A stretch of DNA of 64,000 nt from Cornus controversa (GCA_026545225.1 CM048851.1:35057956-35121955), one strand, 5' to 3'. Shown: positions 26,831-38,589, counted from the first letter of the stretch. Translations and numbers: made by a program. Notes: generated by a model not told the origin, from the letters alone.

Positions 26831-27701
26831 ATTTCTTATATTTTATACTTTTCATGTGAATAATAGTTAACTTATATTACCAACGTTATATAATGGATTA
26901 ATTAACGTGTTTGGATGTATTATAATAGTTTTGACTGTTTTGGATATTATAATAAAATTTTAATTTATTTTTAATCAACGTGCATCGCATATGCTTTAAA
27001 CTAGTATATATATATATATATATATATATTACCAATTTAATTGGTATTTTATATTTTCGGAAACCTGGAAAGGTTGGTAATGATATGGGCTTTTTAACTT
27101 TACAAGTATGGGGCTAAGTCCAATCATGTCCCGGAACCGAAAACAGAAGCCCAACTAGAAGCCGAGCCAATTATTGGAAAATTAACGGCTAATATACATA
27201 GAGGGTCCATAACAACAGTATATATAACTGAAATAAAAGAATAGCTATTATTTCTTCTTCTCCGGTGACGAGCATGCTCTGTATCCAGTGATATGGGCTT
27301 TTGTTATATATATATATATGCTTAACATGCATGCATGCTTCTTGAAATATATTATACTTTAATACTCTAAATTTTTGATTTGGGATTAATGTCCAGTGAA
27401 ATTCGGAGCTCAAGGAGAAAGGAATGGTACTTTTTTCACACCAAGAGACAGAAAGCATTTGAAAGGGCAACGACCAAGTAGAATTGCTAGAGATGGATAC
27501 TGGAAGGCCACTGCTAGCTGGTGATAAGGCTGCCGAGTTTAATGGACGTTCGGTTGGATATAGAAAGACATTGGTATTCTTTCAAGGAAAAGCTCAAAAG
27601 GGGAACAAAAAAAACCTCCTGAATTATGCAAGAATATATAGTAGATATTCCTTCCAATACTCAAAGGGTTCAAGAAGATACGAGAGTACGTATGTATCAA
27701 C

Positions 27702-27880
27702 AGGGACGTAGTCAGAAATTTGTATAAGTGGATACGAATATAAAAATTATATCACTCAAGATTTAATATGTCCTCTCAGTTTTAAACTGCCAAAAATTGT
27801 ATTTACGATATGTAAAAAAAAAATTTATAGAATTAAGTGGGTACATTAGTAGCCACTAGTGCCCATGTAGCTACGCCCGT
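27702..27880. mobile_element. 179-bp hAT MITE
   Basis: The ends are AGGGACGTAG and CTACGCCCGT, inverted repeats with two mismatches. Flanking 8-bp repeats GTATCAAC (27694-27701) and GTACCAAC (27881-27888) differ by one base. It lies just after exon 2 of the NAC pseudogene, in what would be intron 2. Confidence 0.75.
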
Positions 27881-28046
27881 GTACCAACTATATTGAGGCT
27901 CAAACCCTGAACATTCCTCTGGCAAGCCAAGACCTTTATTTATGCAACTATTTATGCCAGTGGAGTAATTGGTCTTTGTGTAAATGGGTTCAATGCCTAT
28001 TGCTTAATGTGCCTACTCACTGTAATCATCAGTACTGTCCATTTCA

Positions 28047-28598
28047 CTGAGATTCTATGGAAAATCACCACCTCGGAAGCAGCAATTCAATCTGAAATCT
28101 CTAGTAGGAACAGATTTCAAAGCAAATAATCAAATTGCTGGTTTTGATTTTGGGACAGTTCACAGAGTGATGAATCCCAACTTTCATTCTTCAACAATTG
28201 GCTCAACTATCACATTCAGGATACACACAACCTCCTCCAAAAGCCACTTCTCTTTATGGAGTTGGGAAAATCATGGAAAGAACCCTAGTTACAGCACAAA
28301 CCAAACGGACCAGATATTCGATACAGTCTATTCCACAATCAATTCATCGGCCAGGGGTGGAGGTGCAGCTCCTGGTGGACTGTTCTGGCAACTCTTGGCT
28401 GAAGGAATGGACTCTTTCTGTGATGGCTATGAGATAATCTTAAGTGAAAGCCCCTCGAGAACTAGCCTTATTGCTCAACATTCACAAAAACCTAACAGGA
28501 ATCAGAAGATGTATGCTAGGCTGATAGATATTCAGAAATGGAAGAGAGCAACGGCAATAAGAAAGTGTAGATTCTGGAAAGTGAAAAATGGAATCTAG
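28047..28598 (+). pseudogene. C-terminal remnant of a GH5 mannan endo-1,4-beta-mannosidase
   Basis: The frame from 28047 reads LRFYGKSPPRKQQF, then VGTDFKANNQIAGFDFGTVH, matching the region before the catalytic nucleophile in plant endo-beta-mannanases (GH5 subfamily 7). Around 28190-28275 the homologous peptide (NWLNYHI, then KPLLFMELGKSWKEP with the nucleophile Glu) lies in another frame, so two compensating frameshifts displace the active-site segment. The original frame resumes with PSYSTNQTD, GGLFWQLLAEGMDSF, DGYEIILSESPST-like sequence and a C-terminal stop at 28596-28598. The N-terminal two thirds, including the acid/base Glu region, are absent. Active enzymes hydrolyse cell-wall mannans in the apoplast. 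This copy cannot. Confidence 0.85.
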
Positions 28599-28700
28599 TA
28601 CGAGCATCATGGAATAGTGTAGTTCTTAAAGACCTAGTTCTTGACTCCAAGCTACCAAATGGAATATGGTACAATTAAAAAAAGCAAACATCTCTTGGAT

Positions 28701-28706
28701 TTTATT
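28701..28706 (-). terminator. candidate polyadenylation signal of the AGPase gene
   Basis: TTTATT on the plus strand reads AATAAA on the minus strand, about 185 bp past the stop codon of the AGPase large-subunit gene. The position suits a plant near-upstream element. The cleavage site is not known. Confidence 0.45.
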
Positions 28707-28889
28707 CATAAATGCAATTAACTAGCTACATCTCATAGCCTCTTTTTACATCAAAAGAGCTCTAATTTACATATAGGAGCGCACCTACTATCTTCGTTTT
28801 ATCCGAACAAGTTAAATCACGCCAGCGGATTTCTCAGCTTCCATTTCATGCCAAGCCACACCAAGAGAGAATTAGAAAGTGTCCAGATT

Positions 28890-31800
28890 TTAAATGATTG
28901 TTCCGTCTTTAATTGTTGCGTTCTTGAGTACAACTGTGATCCCAGATCTGATGTAAAACCCTTCATCAGGCTTGTCTGCTTCTATAACACCCTGAGATAT
29001 GAAAAGAATGCAGCAATGTCTATCAAGAATATATAAAATAATAATAATAATCTGGTTGGAGTAAATTTTCAAATGCGTGAAAAAGTTTCTTACAGCAACA
29101 TTCCAATAAGCAAAATTTAAATTACTTACTTCTTTATTTGCAATGATCACACTTCTTCCTATCTTGGCATTCTTGTCAATTATGCAATTCCTTCAAGAAA
29201 ATTGACAAAGATTCATTATCTATCATCAGCCAACAACATCCTTTTCTGAGTTCGTAATACAAGAAGAGAGACATAATGTAATTTATCATATTAAATGGTG
29301 AAGATATTGATCATCATTGCTTAATGAGACAGGACATCAACAGGGGGGCTCCTTCAAATAGTTTTAAATTCACCAACACGAGTTCTTGTCTCAAAGCTGT
29401 AAAAATATTTTTCACATCCATTGTAACACAATGGGTAAGTGCTGACATGTCATCTGAAAGGAAGGAGTAAGGTTATGTGCTCAATTCTTATTGCTGATAA
29501 AAAGATTACTGGAAGTTTGTTTTGCACAGACCCTGGACTATAACCTTTCTCATCCTCACCATTTTTGTTTGTCAGAAGAGAAATGCAGGATGGAAGAGTA
29601 AGTAATATAGTCCAATTCAAATCTTACCTGATTTTGGTATTCTGTCCAACACCAATGGGAACTTTCCCCTGCGCTAGAGCAGATGCAATTTCAGATTCAG
29701 TTTGATAATAGTCTGCACCCATCATCATCGTATCCTGAAAAGGAGAACATGTCTTCCAACTGTCATTTTTTTCCCCTGCTAACTATGTAATATTGGTTTT
29801 TATTTTAAAGACAAAAAGTATAACATCCAAACTCATATATTGCTCGTTATCATATAAAATCACTCTAATCTTATCGTGCTCAGGACAATATTGCTCTGCT
29901 ATTGGAAGCAAGTTCCAGGAAGAAATGACTTCAAGTGGCTGCTTGAGTGTATTTTAAATTTTAATCAGATAATTGTTAAAGCAATCTATGGCAGGTGAAA
30001 GAGTTTTATGTGCAACAAGCTTATAGATCATTGCTGCACTTGATTCAAGTCATTCCCAAGAGCATATACTATAATACTACTGCCTGAATGAAGCTAAAAA
30101 GGCACCACAAAGAGGTTGCCAACATTGAGCACTGTTTGAGGTGGAACACACCTGCAGACATCTTCATGGTGGCCATGGTAAGACATGTTTCCTATATGTT
30201 AAGAGTGCACTGTTATATAGTCAAGTGGGATTCTAGCATAGTTGTCCACCATCCAGTTTGGTCAACACATTTTGAGCTAGAAAAGAGTTACACTGTGATT
30301 TAAATGTGAGGAAACCTAATTCTCTTATTGAATTCAGTCTCTTTCCAAAGAGGATTTTGGTCATCTCAGGCTCGAATTGACCCTAAGAAAGATTTTGAGA
30401 ACATAACATGGTAACTCACCTTAAGCTCAACACCATATTCTAAGCGTGAGCGCACACCAACTATCGAGTGTTCCACGCTACATTCCCGTAAGAAGCAACC
30501 GTGTGAAATTATTGCATCCAGAATCTGCCAGAACCAGTTCAATCGTGAGATGCATGGATCACAATATTATGCTGCAAACTGATCAAATCTTACCAGCATA
30601 CCCTGCATTTTTCAACTTTAGTAGGTGGCAAGAATCTCGGAGATGTAAAGAAAGGTGTCTTTGGGTCATTAAAGTCAAACTTTGGTGGCTGCATGAAGAG
30701 AAACCAATTGAAAATGACATATGTATTAGAAAGCATGAATAGTTCCTAAATTATAAATTTAACTCATAAGTTTTGTCTTTAACTTGAGAATGAGGAGTTC
30801 TTATTTAGGCTTGAAAATTGTTTTCCCAAACCGATATACAAGTGGCTAATCTCAACTTCGCTGCTACATTACAATTGACCCCTCCGTTAATTAGAATTCT
30901 TAACTTAATAATCTTAAATATTGATAATTTTTTAAGGATCCTACATTGTTCCATGGTGGGAAATGACTAATTCTATTATTTAATAATTAATAACTTTTTA
31001 GACAACTATTAGAAATTTAGAATACTAATTATTAGAACGGAAACATATAGAGAAATGCAATACTTAAAACTAGGAAATTTTAGTACATTTTTCAAAGATG
31101 TCATGCTTTGGCCAATGAAATTCTCAGCATAAATAGTGTCATTTGTTTACCTTCTCAAATATTTAAATAATATTTAAATCTTTACCTTTTTCCTGAGAGT
31201 AGTGTTAGTATATCTAGCATATATATTATCTGTGATACATTATAAATATCATTGAAAAGATAAGCATTGTCCATTTTTTGTACGTCTGAAGTGAAAAAGA
31301 AAAAGAAAATTTAGCTAATTAGAATCGGATAAATTAATATTTAATAACTTTACAACAACAACAATCAAGCCTTTTTCCCAACTACTTGGAGTCAGCTACA
31401 TGAATCCTATGTTTCTATTCCGCTCTATCTAAGGCCATAACCTCAGTCAAACCACATGCTGTCGTATCTTTCTTTACTAACTCTATCCATGTTAACTTTG
31501 GTCTTCCTCTTCCCTTAATATTACCCTCAATGTGGACTATGCCACTCTTCCTAACTGGCACATTAAAGGCCTTTTTTGCACATGTCCAAACCATCTTAAC
31601 CGATTTTCTCTCATTTTATCGCCAATTTGTTCTACTTCAACCATCTCCCGAATGTGCTCATTTCTAGTCTTACCGCACATCCATCTCAACATTCGCATTT
31701 TCGCCACACTCACTTCATGCATATGTTGTTTCCTAGTTCCCCAACATTCTATGCCATAAAGTATGGGCGGTCTAATAGCCGTTTAATGGAATTTTCCTTT

Positions 31801-34800
31801 CAATCTTAAGGAGATATGTCTGTCACATAATATACTAGATGTACTCCTCCATTTAACCCATCCTTCTTCGATTCTATGATTTAGCGTCATCTCCAATTTC
31901 TCCTTCATTATGAATAACTGAATCTAAATAACAAAAATATTCAATTTTTTGTACCTCTTGATTCACAATCCTCACTACCTCCTCATTTATATATCTATAT
32001 TTACTAAATTTACACTCAATCTATTTAGTTTTATTTCTACTTATCTACCCTTTTAATTCTAAAACTTCTCTCCAAACCTCCAATTTACCATTAACTCCTC
32101 TAGTTTCATCGACTAAAACAATACCATTAGCAAATAACATACACCATGGATCTCATCTTGGATGTGTCTCAGCTCATTCATAACCAAGACTAATATTTAA
32201 TAACTCTATTAATTAATAATATCAATGTTTCTCACGATAATTACTGATTAAAGACTTGATTGTATTTGGCCTAACAGTATCATTAAACAAACACTCAAGT
32301 GATAAAAGATCATTCCCATACAGTAACATTGTACCTGTTCTGTCAGGGCCAAGTTAGAATCGAAGAATGACTTTATTGTTCCAATGTCCTCCCAGTAGTC
32401 ATTAAATAGATATGCCTGAAAATACAAAGGCATCCAAAAACTTAGCAGATTAATTACAGGCTTAAAATCTAGCCAAAGCAAATCCACGAATCTTCATAGC
32501 CAAAAATGCAAATAAAGAACTTTGTGCGAAAGAAATTTATTTTAAGCTCTATCTCACCTGGACATTATAATCCGACACAGCTGAAGGAATGATTTCAGAG
32601 CCAAAGTCATTGCATGAAGGGTACCTCCACCTCAGAAGCTTTAATAGGACATCAGTTCTAAACACGTAAACACCCATTGATGCAATGTAGGGATATTTCA
32701 AGGCTTCTTGCTCAGATAGTCCGAGGAGAGAGGTATCAACATGCTTCAAAGCAATATCAAAGAAGAAATAAAAATTAATATTATATATAAAGCTATTTGG
32801 CATCAATTTGGGACAATGATGGAAAATACTTGGAAACTAAACAACTGAGGTTAAAATGGCGGAAGAGGAAAACAACTCAAGGAAATCTTGGCCAAGCGAA
32901 GTAAAACTATCTACCATTGCTTTCAGTGCAGGGCCCTTTGGTTTCTCAGCAAAGTTGATGATACGTCCTGTCTTATCAATTTTCATCAATCCATAATCAG
33001 AAGCTCGACTGCAAAACAAATGAATAATGAAGTGAACTCAAAAATCCATTAAAAAAATAGAAAAAATAAGTATCTAGCCCCCACTAATAGTTTGAAACTG
33101 ATTAAGAATTTTGCTTCTTGGAAATGAAAAAAGAGGACTTCACCAATTCATCTAAATATACCGAGTAAACAAGGCGCAAAAGAATTTAAAACAGAGGATG
33201 CATGATGTGAAATCCAGGACTAGGACTTAAGAACCTTGGAGTTTTTTGGTTCAATTTTCAAAAAACAGTTTCCAAGAAATTATAAAAAGAAAAAAAAATT
33301 TCTTTGAAAAGATAAAATTTTAATTCAATTTCCAGAAAACTATCAACCAAACAAAATTTTCAACTATTCAATTCCCAAAGAAAAGAACAATTCTCATAAA
33401 AGTGTACCAAACGGGCCAATCGATTCTTTAAGAAAAACTAACAACCACTACAACCATTCATGTACCTGTTATTCTTTAAATACACAATAATACAGAATTG
33501 AATGTAGCCACTTGGGATAACAATTTATTGTGCAGTTACATTGAGCTGGGAAAATTGATATTAAGTTGAATAGGAGATGGGTAATATACCTATCATCCAT
33601 GGGTACACATGAGACTGTAATATCAGCATTCGTGTCAACATGTTTCTGCAGGCAAATATCTCCAAACTAAATAAACTTTCTAAACATGTAAGAAGGTATT
33701 AAATGCAACATTCCATCAATAAGGATTGTAAACAATTACCTGCACGAAGTCCATATAATTCATCCGGTAAAGATGATCACCCGACAAAATCAATATGTTC
33801 TCTACATTCTTGTTTTTTGCATCCTACAAGAACCAATTGAAAGCCCACTTTAGGTTTTGTCATTGGTATATTTTAATACCAAGGAAAGATCCTAAGCACC
33901 CACCTCAAATACCCAAATAAATTGACGTACAGCATCTGCTGTTCCTTGGAACCACTTCTTTCCTGCTTCTCCTGGTGTTTGAGTGGCAGCCAGAACCTGT
34001 GTTGTTCCCATGTGAATTCGGATGCCATTCACAAAGAAGTTTCACCAATAATAATTAACAAATAATAGTAATAGATTGAAAATAAGCTGATTAATCCATC
34101 AACATTCATTTCCAGAGAGAGAGACATTGAGACAGTTTTCAGGATTTAGTTCTGATAATTCAATATACACAGGTGTACCATTTTCAGGCCTAACTGACTC
34201 CTACTAGCCAAAATTCATCTTACCTCCACAAATCCATCCCCAAAGTTCATGCCATTTCCGAAATTATATGTGCGAGCAAGATGACGATTGAGGGAGAAAG
34301 AATTGAACTGGGTTAGGATGAAAATCTTTCTTATGCCGCTGTTGATGCAGTTACTCATGGGTACATCAATTAGCCTGTAACACCCTCCAATTGGAACCTG
34401 GAGACAACCAAATTACCAGACAATTTAAATAATTTTTTCTTGGTACAAGTTAATGATCATCAATCAATAAATAATACTCAAGGATAAGTTTCTCTATGTT
34501 AAATGATTTAACTGTTGAGCATGATACATCCTCTAAAGTCCAAATGATCTAGTTTGAATTGCCCTAAGTCAATGTTTAAAAATTTTCAAACAACTTTGGG
34601 AAATCTCGAATTTAATCATAATTAAGCTAAACGCAAATAATACAAGAAGTAACTCTTACAGCTGGTTTGGCTCTTCTGCTAGTAAGAGGAAAGAGACGAG
34701 TCCCAGCACCTCCACCCAGTATAATTGAAGCAACACTTTTAGGGTCTACTTCTGGATACTCAAATATTGGTGCCTCAAATGTCTGAAATCAGTACATCAT

Positions 34801-35264
34801 GAACCATGCGCGAAATTACAAGCACGACATTATATATACACCAATAGCAGCATCACAATTCAATGGATTAAAGATGTAAATATATGACAAACAATACACT
34901 TATGACATGCCAAATTATCTACTCTCCTCATCTTCTTGGAGTAACAGACTGGTGAGACAACATGTGTAAATCAAATGGGTGATCAATTACTAACAAATAT
35001 AGCCAAATTAATGAAAAGGTAAATGAATGAATACATCATTGTATGGAGTTCACTTACCACGAGCTCTTTGTTAATATCTTTTGTGAGAACAGAGTAAGCA
35101 GCAGCAGCCCTATTTTCAGCCCTCACACTTTTCCATGATGGAGCACCTAAAGCCCTCCTCTTCAGAGTCCCGTTGATCTTCTTTCCCCAGAATGCACTCT
35201 CTCCCCCTCTACTAGCCTTCACTGGGGGCACATTGGCCCTCATGTTGGCACAGCAAGAATCCAT
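28890..35264 (-). CDS. glucose-1-phosphate adenylyltransferase large subunit, chloroplastic
   Basis: Fourteen exons on the minus strand: 35264-35058, 34782-34660, 34397-34224, 33996-33904, 33823-33740, 33645-33590, 33008-32915, 32743-32558, 32415-32335, 30688-30602, 30524-30420, 29734-29628, 29190-29130 and 28991-28890. All are GT-AG and sum to 1560 nt, 519 aa. Residues 1 to about 60 are basic and Ser/Ala-rich, a plastid transit peptide. Then come the nucleotide-binding loop [13 protein letters not shown] (91-103), [10 protein letters not shown] with the catalytic Asp at about 215, DYGLMKI...FAEKPKG, a sugar-phosphate region with [10 protein letters not shown], and a left-handed beta-helix tail ending DGTII. 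AGPase makes ADP-glucose from glucose-1-phosphate and ATP, the committed step of starch synthesis, as an L2S2 tetramer. The MDSCC start resembles Arabidopsis APL3/APL4. Intron 9 (30689-32334) holds a LINE insertion. No frame damage is seen. Confidence 0.95.
31350..32190 (-). mobile_element. 5'-truncated RTE-type LINE in AGPase intron 9
   Basis: A perfect 15-bp TSD, TAATATTTAATAACT, flanks the insert (31335-31349 and 32191-32205). On the minus strand the insert encodes the C-terminal tail of a plant LINE reverse transcriptase ([14 protein letters not shown] and RLRWFGHVQ motifs at 31722-31570). It ends with the TTG-repeat tail (TTGATTGTTGTTGTTGTAAA) at 31350-31370. The 841-bp length and the loss of upstream RT and endonuclease regions show 5' truncation during target-primed reverse transcription. 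It has the same orientation as the host gene. Confidence 0.92.
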
Positions 35265-36650
35265 TGCTATATTACGCTCACTTCAATCACCAACCAATAA
35301 ATCAGAAAACCCAAATATATTCACCAAAGATTCTATTTTGGAATAAAAAATCAACAAATAGGAACGCTAGAGAATATGGAACATTAGAAACGCAGTTACA
35401 TTAACATACCAAAATGAGAAAAAAAGAGTGCTATTCCAAAATTTCTTAAATTTCCAAATAAAGTGCCAAGAAACTTTTAATACATACCTCAAAACTAATG
35501 ACCTCTCAAAGCTTTGCCACCCAAATCATATCTAAACCTAATACATGAAAACAAGAAATACCCAGATCAGATTTCTCTTCATTTACAAAGAATCCGAAGA
35601 ACCCAGATGAGAAAACAGAAAAAAAAAATCACAATTTATTATCCAAAATAAAAAAGAAAAAGAAAAAGAAATATTCAGAGTATGATTGGATAACCAAATG
35701 TCTAGGAGAAGTGAAAAAAGGGCATTAAAGGCTGCTTTCAAATCAAAGAAAGGGCAGATCAAGAGTAAGGAATCTGCGTGAGTAATGTGACAATGAAGAG
35801 TTGGTTGGTTTTATTGACTTGTCAACTTTCACGAGAAAGCCAGCAAATATGTTACTGGTAATCAATCACAAGAGTGTTAATGATGTGATTCTCACTCTGT
35901 ATTCAAGCTTGTATGCCATTTTGAATTGAAAGTCCATCTAGAAGTGGAATACCTACACCTATTTCAAGCTCTTTAAATAGTACCTATTTTTAAGGAATTA
36001 GTTAGAGAAAGTCGTAGAGAATTGAGACTGAGATGCGCTTATTTACCTCACAAAACCTACTAGTATATTGGTTTGGCACTTTGTTCTAAACCAGATCAAA
36101 TCGGTGCCTAATACTTGGGATTTAAGAACTTTCACCTGAAACCGCCATACATTGATTGGTATATAAATATATACAATACGCACGCACATACCACACCACC
36201 AACGTAGGCTACGGGCCAGTTGATTGAAAGAGTATACTAACTATTTATATACTTTTTAAAACTCATGTCCAGAAATTTATTTTTTTTAAAAATTGTAATA
36301 TATATATTTTTAAAATATAAATACAAAATAAATAAATATCTACCAGTTACTCCGTATGTTGTAACTAGAAACCTAAGAAATCACATAATAAATAAAATGT
36401 AAAAAATCTAAACTTGAATAATTATTGATAAGATATGGAGGGATGGTTTTTGAATTTTGACAATCCTCTCTCAGGCTCTCAGGTGCTGTTTTATAAAATT
36501 AAAAATCTAAGTACTGAGAATTTCAAGTGGTGAATTTTAACTGCAGTTGTTTTTAAGTAATAATTTAAAAATAAATATTTTTTAAAATTTTTAATATTTA
36601 TTTCACTTAAAATTTTATCATATTTTAAATAGTACTTACCATTTTTAGTC
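35265..36650 (-). promoter_or_regulatory. upstream region of the AGPase large-subunit gene
   Basis: No coding sequence is seen. The region next to the start codon is the 5' leader. A candidate donor (GAG/GTATGT on the minus strand at about 35485) hints at a 5' UTR intron, but this is not proven. Beyond 36000 the DNA is AT-rich without recognisable elements. Confidence 0.35.
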
Positions 36651-36651
36651 A

Positions 36652-36928
36652 GGACAATACTTACCGGCTCACCAGTGTATAGGTGAACCCTCCTGACCGC
36701 TAATATGTTCTAATAAAAAATGAACACATCATCTTTAATTACAAAATTAAATTTAAAATACAATAAATAAGTATAATAAATGAGGTTTAAAATACAATAA
36801 ATAAGTATAATAAATGAGATTGACCTCATTTATTATACTTATTTATTACACTTTAAAATTGATGTGTTCATTTTTTATTGGAACACATCAGCGGTTAGGA
36901 GAACTCACTTAGTAGGTAAGTATTGTAC
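36652..36928. mobile_element. palindromic MITE, family 1 copy A
   Basis: The left end GGACAATACTTACC is mirrored at the right end by GGTAAGTATTGTAC. Internally AATAAAAAATGAACACATCA is mirrored by TGATGTGTTCATTTTTTATT, and a central AATAAGTATAATAAATGAG unit is repeated and inverted. The whole element of about 277 bp can fold into a hairpin. A second copy is at 52187-52485. No clear TSD was found, so the superfamily is open. Confidence 0.8.
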
Positions 36929-37879
36929 TTTTAATTATATTCAAATAGGGTTATCAAACACACTTAATTCGATAAACAATTATAAATAGAGTTATTAACA
37001 CCTTAGTACACTTAATTGACATGTTAAAATAGAACCGTTTCACCCGATTAAAGATTGGAGCCAATCTAATACTACTTATAAAAGTCCAAACCTTGTCATT
37101 CTATCCAAAATCCTAAATCGTTAAGTAGTGCTTTAAATGTATAAGACTTTCTCCATCCAAATTCGTTGGGGACCAAAACTATTTGACAACAGGCCTGTAT
37201 AAAGGAGATGGTAGAGGCTGTGAAATGACGCCGGTTTGACCAAAATTCGGTCTTATTTAGAAATGTATTTAATTCAGTTTGTAGTTTGTACTATAATTGT
37301 GAATCTTGATTTTAAAATGGTTTAGAAATGGACCTATTGCCCGGATACAAGTGTGCAAAAAATAAATTAGGTTTGACCTGCCATCCCGTAAGAAAATGAG
37401 TTCCTATTGTTGGGGTTAGATATCTGATATTAATTACAAGAATATTAGATATGGATTCTAACATAACAAATGAACCTTTTTTTTTTTTAATTATTTTTTT
37501 ATCATAAGAAACTCAAACACCTATTTGTTAGTATAAGGACTTGAATTCTAACCTTTTAACTTTAAAAGAAAGAGAAGATATCACTGGACTACTTTATTTC
37601 ATGCTTTTACATGCGTTGAAATATTGAAGCCTAATTGTCAAATTTATCTGGTGAGCTCGAATTGTGGCCCCAATGTGGGTTCGCCAAACAGATACCAGCA
37701 GCCCATTTTCAACCCACCAAGATCAGAATGCCAAGCACTCAATCACTCAGCCACATCAATTTTTTTTTCTTTTTGTTAAAAATGCATCATATCTTTTATT
37801 TATTATACATATCACCATTGATGAAGCAAAAATCGATGCACAATTCAGGTCAACGTTAACCTGAAAAAGACAAGAAAAG
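36929..37879. other. intergenic DNA without recognisable features
   Basis: AT-rich sequence. Two short overlapping open frames near 37635-37864 have no known motif and end in a T-rich run. I see no gene or defined repeat here. Confidence 0.4.
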
Positions 37880-38475
37880 GGTAATCAGAAAGACACCGGT
37901 GTGGTGCCAGCCGATTATGCTCCGACGCTTAAATCAGATAAGGCATGTAGAGGGTATTAATTGCGTATTTGGAATATGGACCACCCTATATTTATAAAAG
38001 TAATATGAAACTGTATTCAAGTAGAAGACTAACCCTTCACTTCCTTAGTCTATCTGGAGATAGAAGAGTTGTGGTCAATGTCCACTTCACATCCACGTCA
38101 AGTACGTCAAATGACATACAATTGGAGTCAAATACTCCATCAGATGCCCCATGTTCATGAGGGTTGCTTATCGAACCTTAGGAACACTTTGATTAACCCG
38201 TTGGGCCGTGACCCATACTCATGTGCAAGAGAAAATGGATCTCAGCTAGCCGTCAGGTCTCAGGGTCGGATCTACTGAACCTGGTTATTAACCAGCTAGA
38301 CCCTGGGTGGCCGGCCCTTGGTCGGTCGGTCCCAGCTAGCCTCTGGCCAACCTTGCGTGCCTTTGGCCGGCCTTAGGCGGCCGGCCCTTGGCTAGTATAT
38401 AAGAACCCAAATATAAACCCGATTTATATAGTTAAAAATGATTGTTGCTCAGAAGAATTGAACATTAGCTAACAA
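37880..38475 (+). mobile_element. probable LTR fragment of a gypsy-like retrotransposon
   Basis: Unusually GC-rich for the window. The motif GGCCGGCCCTTGG occurs twice (about 38310 and 38375) in a C/G-rich stretch. A TATA-like AGTATATAAGAACC lies at about 38394. The segment ends GCTAACA and is followed by TCTAATGGTATCAC, which resembles a tRNA-Met primer-binding site. The upstream CCGGTGTGGTGCC and CTCCGACGCTTAAATCAG sequences resemble those in plant gypsy LTRs. The left border was not found. Confidence 0.45.
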
Positions 38476-38589
38476 GTTCTAATGGTATCACCCCAACCAT
38501 CATACCAATGACTTATTTGGTTAAGAAACTTTAATTAATCTTTTATGGCACAAACCTTGATAAAGCTATGCGACAAACTTTGCAGAACT

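Larger units (their letters stand above)
21685..27004 (+). mobile_element. Helitron, about 5.3 kb with nested insertions
   Basis: The left end begins TCTATACTATTATTAAAA preceded by A. The right end is a CGTGCATCGCATATGC segment with a short GCAT/ATGC stem, then TTTAAACTAG followed by T. This fits the 5' TC, 3' CTAG and A/T target rule of plant Helitrons. It lies inside intron 1 of the NAC pseudogene. No Rep/helicase frame survives, so it is non-autonomous. The interior contains a MULE (21829-22986), a direct duplication with a TRIM and a TIR element in one copy, and tandem repeats near the right end that resemble its own left end. Confidence 0.7.
19646..27684 (+). pseudogene. NAC paralog, split and disabled
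   Basis: Exon 1 remnant is at 19646-19883 and exon 2 remnant at 27397-27684. Exon 1 opens with MENQ like the intact gene, then loses about ten codons of subdomain A (GFRF joins directly to the equivalent of YLRKKL), with a frameshift relative to its own ATG, a TAG in the ATG frame, and then LPPNSIHEVNIYNHNPDDLA. Exon 2 matches the intact exon 2 closely in DNA but has a 1-bp deletion, a 1-bp insertion, a 4-bp AGCT insertion inside the WKATA region and a run of extra A residues. Exon 3 is not found: the copy ends near an hAT MITE at 27702. The intron between exons is 7.5 kb because an hAT element and a Helitron inserted into it. Intron flanks still align to intron 1 of the intact gene (GGAAAGGTTGGTA in both). 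Confidence 0.9.

Noticed and set aside
28848-29036. Plus-strand open frame next to the mannanase remnant
   Set aside because: It is antisense to the last AGPase exon.
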